Source: Halicephalobus mephisto
Taxonomy: Eukaryota > Nematoda > Chromadorea > Rhabditida > Panagrolaimidae
NCBI GenBank assembly: GCA_009193035.1
Contig: SWDT01000099.1
Span: 124,001 to 188,000, forward strand
Direction of reading: 5' to 3'
DNA: 64,000 nucleotides
Shown here: positions 57,895 to 64,000 of the stretch, piece after piece
How the letters are laid out: every line of letters starts with the position of its first letter
Position numbering within the stretch: position 1 is the first letter of the stretch
Translations under genes and position numbers: made by a program
The notes under the pieces: model-generated
What the model saw: only the letters and a program-made list of their open reading frames with translations
The model's database searches: none
What the model was told of the DNA's origin: nothing

Positions 57895-58665
57895 AGGACA
57901 ATATGAGGACAGAAATCAAACTAGAGAGCACTTGAAGCGATCGCCTGAATATCAGGGAGTCTGGGATACTGTAGGACGAGTGAGGTTCTCTGTTGTATTC
58001 TGTTCAAATTTTATTGTAAATTGTATTTGTGTCATATTTTTCTGGTAAAAAATTATCATATTTTTGTTTTCTACTTTAACGACTAATTTTAACCAATATA
58101 ATCCTATCTATGATTAGATTATTGTTAGAATAAAAACTAAACTAGAAATAAAAGATCTGAAGCGATCGCCTGAATATCAGGGAGTCTGGGATACTGTAGG
58201 GCATGAGTGAGATTTTCTGTTGTATTATATTCAAATTTTATTGTAAATTATATTTGTAATATATTGTGGTAGTAAAAATTATCATATTTCTGTTTTCTAT
58301 CTTAACAACTAATTTTAACCAATATAATCCTATCTATGATGAAATTACTGTTGGAACAAAAACTAGACTAGAAAGAGAGTACTTGAAGTGACCATTTGAA
58401 TATCAGGGAACTTGGAATACTGTATAAATGAGATTTTCTGTTGTTTCACGTTCAAATTTTATTGTAAATTATATTTTTGTTATATTTTTCGAGTAAAAAA
58501 TTATTATTATTTCTGTTTTCTACTTTAACAACTAATTTTGATCAATATAATCCTATTTATGATGAAATTACTGTTGGAACAAAAACTAGACTATAAAGAG
58601 AGCACTTGAAGTGATCGCCTGAATATCAGGGAGTCTGGGATACTGTATAAGTGAAGTCCTTTGTT
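57895..58665. repeat. Satellite-like array, about 220-225 bp unit, four copies (orientation B)
   Basis: Copies have GCGATCGCCTGAATATCAGG, GAGTCTGGGATACTGTAGG, TTCTGTTGTATT and AACTAATTTTAACCAATATA. The sequence is the reverse complement of the array at 32455-33075. Confidence 0.88.
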
Positions 58666-61100
58666 GTCTTGTGGGGAGCTTATTTAACAATTGTTATCTG
58701 TATTATATTGTGCTAGTAAAGATTATCAATATACGTCTGCTTCCTATCTTAATAGATAGGGACCACGAACAATGGGAATCACAGACAATGATAAGTCTTT
58801 TATAACAACTCAGAATACACAGCAAACAAGAACGTCATGCTCGTTTTCATGGTGTATCGTACGTGAATAATTTTTGCATTAGTCGTGTCGGGACCAATTT
58901 ATATTTTAACAACGGCACGAGATCATCAAAAAGCAAAAATTGAAAAATCAAAATTAATAATTAATAATTAAATAAAATCACGTATTTTACATTTTGAGAA
59001 ATGAGAATTCAGCTCCTACCACGAATGTCCCTGATGATCATTAAGAACTTGTTCATTTACAGATGAGAGTCGAAGTTGGCCTAAAAAGTGACTGAATTTT
59101 GTCCCGTCGCAAAATTGCTTGGAAATTGTAAAACTTGTAGGTTTACCAGTGCGAGTCCAAACTGGTGTAAAAACAACCAAGAAACTACTCCGATCTCTCC
59201 CGCCACGAAAGTGCCTGCTGACCAAATTAATTCGATTATTTACCAGTGCGAGTCGAAACGAGTGTGAAAGCGGCTGCATGGAGTTGCTCTTTTTATTTCA
59301 TAAGCTTTATGTAATTTTTTGCTTTTATAAATTTCCAGTAGTTAAATTAACTTAATACCTGAATCGAATAAGAAAAAATTAATTTAAAAGAAGAATTCTG
59401 AAATCAGCGCGAGTCAAAGAGGAACAACTGTGTCGTACGGCCACAGTCAAGCTACCCCGGTCTCTCTCGCCACGAAAGTGCCTGCTGACCAAACCAACTC
59501 GATTATTTACCAGTGCGAGTCGAAATCAGTTCCAAACGACGTACATCCTAAAAAATTCATTATTTTCTTTTTTTAAATATATTTACTGTAAAGTAGCTTT
59601 GTTTTACATAAATTTACAGTAATCGATATTTAAAGTCTTCAAATTTGAAAATGAATAAAATTGCAATGTTCGCCGAACGGACCCGGAGGGCTTATTTGGG
59701 TGGACATTAATCCCGTGAATAACCTTACTCAATTCCTGTGAACCAGAAGTGTAGAAAAGTCGAAAAACAGAAAAATAAAAAAATTTTAAAAAATTCAAAA
59801 AAATTCCAAAAATTTTTTTAATCCGGTCATTTCAAACGAGTTCACAGCGAAGAAATCAAAAATAAGAAAAATATCATACTGTAACAATACTGAAATAAAA
59901 AATTCAAAAAATAAAAAAATTCGAAAATTCTTAAAAAATTGGAATTTTTACAAAATAAAAAATACCAAATTTTCCATTTTTTTATTTTTTTTATGCGAAA
60001 ATTAAAATTTTCGAAATTTCAAAAAATATCAAATCTTTGACAATTACTCTAAAATTAAATTTTTTCTATTATTATTAATTTTAAAATTTCTTCATAAAAG
60101 TTCACAAATTTTTTCAATATCAATATCTTCTAAAAATTTTTCGTAACTTTCCACAACTTTCTTCAGTACTGTAATTTTCTACAAAAATTTTTATAAATTT
60201 TTAAACTTTTTTCAGTATTGATATCTTCCGAAAAAATTTTCCATAAATTTTTCAAATTTTTTCAAAAAAAATTTTCCGTAACTTTTTTTTATAAATCTCC
60301 TTAATATCGATATCTTTCAAAATAATTTTCCGTAATTTTTTCACAAATCTCCCTAACATTGATATCTTCCAAAAAAATTTTCGTAACTTTTTTTATAAAT
60401 CTCCCTAATATCGATATCTTTCAAAATAATTTTCCGTAATTTTTTTATAAATCTCCCTAATATCGATATCTTCCAAAAAAATTTTCGTAACTTTTTCACA
60501 AATCTCCCTAATATCGATATCTTCCAAAAACAAAAATTTCCCATTCCCTTAGACCATTATACACCCTTACAACTCGTCCAAAAACCACTCATCATTCCAA
60601 CAACTTCCCTGAAAAACCTCCTTTATCCCTTCCAGCAATCCACCCATCTTCACTCCCACTTATCCCCATCATTGTAATCTTCAATTCTGGCACATTTATT
60701 CTGAACCCAATTTTCCCAAATAAAAAATACCGGGAGATTCCTATGACTCAAAAAAAGCAAAAAAAACCAAAAGCAATGTGACAAACCATAATCTCACTAA
60801 TTTCGAATCAGAAAAAACTACCAGAATCCAATCTTGAGAATAAAAATTAATTAAAAACCGTTATATTTCAATTATCTGGTAAAACTGTTTTTTGTATCTG
60901 AACAAATCGAAGACACGCATTCCAAAACTAATGCAAACTAAAATGGTATGTAAGGTCTTGTGAAGAAAGGCATTCAAAAAGATAGGGAAAACAACCCTGA
61001 CCAAGGACACGTTTAGGGTTAGGACCATTGCAACCCAAAAAACTTGGGAGAGTGATTAAACTTCGAAAGACTTCAAAATAAAACTTTTTTAAGCCCGTTT
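58666..61100. other. Repeat-rich intergenic and 3' flank of the poly(A) polymerase gene
   Basis: At 59180-59270 and 59450-59530 a segment with CGCCACGAAAGTGCCTGCTG and ATTTACCAGTGCGAGTCGAA is duplicated. At 59655-59750 a GC-richer island (CGAACGGACCCGGAGGGCTT) stands in AT desert. At 60300-60530 there are five copies of a 51 bp unit with CGATATCTTCCAAAAAAATT. At 60565-60740 a C-rich segment is open on the minus strand. None of these joins a gene model. Confidence 0.5.
60592..60740 (-). other. Exon-like open stretch of 48 codons, unidentified
   Basis: After GAGTCATAG the minus-strand frame reads ISRYFLFGKIGFRINVPELK, ITMMGISGSEDGWIAGRDKG, then GFSGKLLE and a stop. A second overlapping frame starting MGGLLEGIKEVFQGSCW also looks protein-like. 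Composition differs sharply from the flanks. It may be part of the 3' UTR of the poly(A) polymerase gene or a gene remnant. No function is proposed. Confidence 0.3.
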
Positions 61101-63062
61101 TCAATCACTAAGGGCAGAATCTGAAGAACTCATTCTCTGTTCATCTGAATCATCACAATCCGGAGTTACTGTAGAACAAGAAGTCATTGAACCACTACTT
61201 CTTGATGAATTCGAAGGTTCTAAATTATTCGGACTTTCTTTTCTATCTTCTGGGGCAGATCCTTCAGATGGGTCATGATAGAACTCCTCATGGAAGGTTT
61301 CAGGATTACGGTAGAAAGCTTGTGGTTGAGGTGCGACAAAATTGACCGGTATCTGCTGGTACACCGGCGTTGGATATACAGAGAAAATTCTAGAAGGAAC
61401 AGCAGTTTGGGCAGGAGTTACGAAAAAATTCGATCCAATATTTGTAGAAATTCTAAAAATTATTAATTTTCATTGAAAAAAAATAAAAAACTAACGATGT
61501 AGAAGTTCCAGAATCACTTGTTGAAGAATTCTGAGGTTCTATTGATTCATCAAATATTAATGGAGCTTGAGGCACGTAGAGAATTCCTCTATTAGGTGTT
61601 ATTAATTGTCCATTTATGGGAATTTTCGGAAAGAACAATGATGGATGATAAGGTCCAAAATGGCCATAGGGGGGTTGTCCACCGAATATACCCGTCGCAT
61701 TCCCCGGATGATTGTTTATTGCTTCAAATGGCAGTTGATCGATTCTTTTTCTAAATTCCACAAGATCATCAGAAAAAACCATCACAGATTGCAACATAGG
61801 ACCGTTGTTTTCTTTTTTTCCTTGAATAAACGAATCCAATTCTTGAAAAGCTTGATAAAAAGCCATTCGAACTTGCATAAAATTATGTGCAGCTCTTCCG
61901 ACGTCATTTCCTTAAAAATTAATTTATTTATAAAAAAATTTTTAAAAAACAAACCAGGATTAATCGGATCTTGAACGCAGAAAATACTGGCACAGATTTC
62001 CTCTTGCATAAACGCCGTCAAACTTGCTTTTTCCACCAACCGAGCTTCGAACGGGGTTTGGAAGGCCAGTGCATCCGTCATTGGATCGAATTCATTACCG
62101 TAATACTGTAGGAATTTCAAGAAAAAATCAGCCAATACACCGGATTCGAGGTCTTCTATGTTTTTACCGAGAAATTCTTCTTTGTAATGTCTCAACATGA
62201 AATGAATAATCATCAAAACTAGTCCATAGCTCGACAATCCCCCAGTAAACGCATGATTTAGCTGTCTTGCCGCGAGGAATTGCTTCAACAACAGGGTCAG
62301 TAACTCCAGGACAGGAAACGAACTCCTCATCTGGTAGATGTATTCCACTGCATGTTGTGCTCTTACTGTATTGAAGCTTATATCGATGTTGATTCCCGTG
62401 TCTCTGTCTACCAGCTTGATGATTGGCACATGGGCTCTATCTAGGACGTTGACATTGACGAAAGAAGGGTCATTTTTTAGGATGTCTGCAGCTAGTCTCA
62501 TTTCTAGTTGGTTGAGTGGCGGGTACTCTATGGTGATATCAATGTCCGAGGTCGGTAGGAATAGGTTGGTTGCCACGCTCCCGAAAACATAAAAATAAGC
62601 ATTTGGCCAATATTGACGAAAAGCAGATTGGATCTTCTGACAGACGTTCATCCGAGCACATCGCTCTTGATCCGTCGGCCTTAACCAATCGTAGCATTGC
62701 AGTAGTTCTAAGTGAAGCCTGGAAGGTCTAAATTACAAAAAAAAGAGATAAAAAATCACCCTTCGATCGTCGCTGGATACACTTCAGACCTGGACCAAGG
62801 AACTTTACGAAAAGTGGAGGACCGCGAACCGGCATTAGACGCTAAACAAGGATCCGAAGCATACCGGTTGGAACTCGATTCCTGAGGAACTTCCTCAGAT
62901 TCACTGGTACAATATCGCCATCTGAAATGTGTAAACGTGATTTTTGATATATGAAAAACGGAAATAAAGTCCAAAAGCAATCCGCCAAAGAACTTACTTG
63001 TTATCTCGGGACTGATAGGCGGTGGAGGGCTCACTGACGTGCCGTTGGACAACTTTATTCAT
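61101..63062 (-). CDS. gld-4: TRF4/TENT4-type non-canonical poly(A) polymerase (GLD-4-like)
   Basis: Exons 63062-62998, 62921-62760, 62727-61955, 61910-61496 and 61452-61101 join in phase to 588 aa. The family adds poly(A) or mixed tails to RNA; GLD-4 in C. elegans acts in germline translation. The nucleotidyltransferase core shows YVFGSVATNLFLPTSDIDIT (GS and first two Asp) and INIDISFN (third Asp). The central domain gives LLLKQFLAARQLNHAFTGGL and SSYGLVLMIIHFMLRHY, and the nucleotide-recognition region reads QDPINPGNDVGRAAHNFMQV. The C-terminus is a long Ser/Pro-rich tail. An upstream in-frame exon part (ELWFFKSTARFVTAELYQMN) follows a TTTCCAG acceptor near 63116, so the true start may lie further 5'. 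The choice of GLD-4 over another TRF4 paralogue is inference. Confidence 0.9.
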
Positions 63063-64000
63063 TTGATATAATTCGGCAGTTACGAATCGAGCCGTAGATT
63101 TAAAAAACCAAAGTTCTGGAAATAAATGATTTTAAAAAAAATTTTATCCAAAAAAATTCATATATGAAAAATAAAACAAATTCGCCACGTTTAATTAGAC
63201 AATCAATGTATAGATTACTTCGAGAAAAATGAAAAAGCAAGAAACAATGCTTGGCCGCAATGAATGATCGAAGAACGGGACACAAAAACGAAACACACAA
63301 AAACTCATGCATCGCAGTGGTCGCCGAATACACCTTGGAGCGAGTGTTCTAGAACTGCAGCAACTGCACGGGAAAGACAAACAACCGATAAACTTGAACA
63401 TTTTTTATTTTTGACTACCGTAAACTGGAATCTGACAATTGATCCGCAAGGAAATAAACAAGGAACGAAGCTGATTTTATCGATTATCCCATGTTTATTG
63501 AAAATGATATATTGACTGATCGGAAAAAATATTTTAAAAATTGTTTTATCTTAACACGAAAATAAAGCCAAATAAAACAACTTTACAATTATTAAACCAG
63601 GAATTGCTGTTCTTTTCGGGAAAGTTGGTCAATGTTTCAAATGCATACCAAATGATCCCAGATGTCCTCGGGAGAAAAATGGTCCACAGAGCACACAAAC
63701 CGACCAGTGACCATCTCCATACTCTGTTTGTTTGGTCGTTGAATAAACCAAAAATGACTTTCCAAATTTTATTTTGGATTGACTGATCTCAACCCGAATG
63801 CAATAATGCAAAGTACAAATTAAAATAAATAAAAATCAAATGTCCCGCCACGACCGTATGCAATTGGGAAGTCTCGAAGCGAATTCACCAGCGCGCTTGG
63901 TTTTTGAGCAAATGCACTATTCCGCGCACTTTTCCTCGTGCCTTTGTTTTCATATTTGAAATACTTAAAAATTTGCAATTTTAACATTTTCATGCTTTTA
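63063..64000. other. 5' flank of the poly(A) polymerase gene, possible upstream exons
   Basis: Bases 63063-63116 are open in frame with the start and may be coding. Around 63240-63400 the minus strand has two overlapping open frames (MHEFLCVSFLCPVLRSFIAA and MFKFIGCLSFPCSCCSSR) that could be a 5' exon or UTR; no donor was settled. Bases 63840-63930 are GC-richer (CGACCGTATGCAATTGGGAA). No other gene is seen. Confidence 0.4.

Noticed and set aside
59655..59750. Short frames MNKIAMFAERTRRAYLGGH (+) and GINVHPNKPSG (-)
   Set aside because: Both are under 65 codons in a small GC-rich patch with no splice connection; noted as an island but not called.
60353..60544. 63-codon minus-strand frame with 17-residue repeats (KISILGRFIKKLRK)
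   Set aside because: Product of a 51 bp tandem repeat whose length is divisible by three; no start context, splice sites or homologue.
63541..63786. 81-codon plus-strand frame at the right edge
   Set aside because: Composition and residue pattern look random and AT-driven; no acceptor/donor or family resemblance.

Overview
The window is nuclear DNA of a nematode, most likely Caenorhabditis or a close relative. It is very AT-rich. Introns are mostly short with a TTTCAG-type acceptor, and several genes are nematode hallmarks (DAF-36, PAMN-1, WDR-23, a GLD-4-like poly(A) polymerase). The word TACTGTAG/CTACAGTA, common in Caenorhabditis non-coding DNA, recurs throughout. All identifications come from reading translated exons; no database search was run. 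Exon joins were checked by splice consensus, reading phase and family alignment from memory.

Left part (1-12.8 kb): the 3' end of a RIO1 kinase gene (+); an unrecognised two-exon gene (-); a 1.8 kb intergenic stretch with a CTACAGTAA minisatellite; a complete bifunctional peptidylglycine amidating enzyme gene (-); a DPY-19 C-mannosyltransferase (-); and CRIPT (+). Middle part (12.8-30.5 kb) is gene-dense: WDR-23/DCAF11 (-), an RNF126-type E3 ligase (-), the NOB1 rRNA endonuclease (-, probably in an operon with the E3 gene), NAA60 acetyltransferase (+), an unrecognised gene (-), RPB3 (+), PRPF4 (+) and plasmanylethanolamine desaturase (-). Functions here are housekeeping: ribosome maturation, transcription, splicing, ubiquitin ligation.

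From about 30.5 to 61 kb genes are sparse and tandem or dispersed repeats dominate. The genes found are a secreted cysteine-containing protein of unknown function (41.3-47.5 kb), a PKDCC/VLK-like secretory-pathway kinase (50.3-51.6 kb) and the DAF-36/Neverland cholesterol 7-desaturase (52.8-56.1 kb). The 4.3 kb intron of the secreted-protein gene carries a decayed 770 bp Merlin DNA transposon with intact terminal repeats and an 8 bp target duplication. Its next intron carries a MITE-like element and a 78 bp perfect inverted repeat. At the right end (61.1-63.1 kb) lies a TRF4/GLD-4-type non-canonical poly(A) polymerase (-).

Several products act in the secretory pathway (PAM, DPY-19, NAA60, PKDCC-like, PEDS1, DAF-36), but nothing suggests these genes form one pathway. 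No rRNA, tRNA, CRISPR or viral sequence was recognised. The least explained material is the repeat architecture of the right half, chiefly hairpin-forming GGTCC...GGACC units and related 145-225 bp arrays in opposite orientations, plus a few GC-richer exon-like islands.
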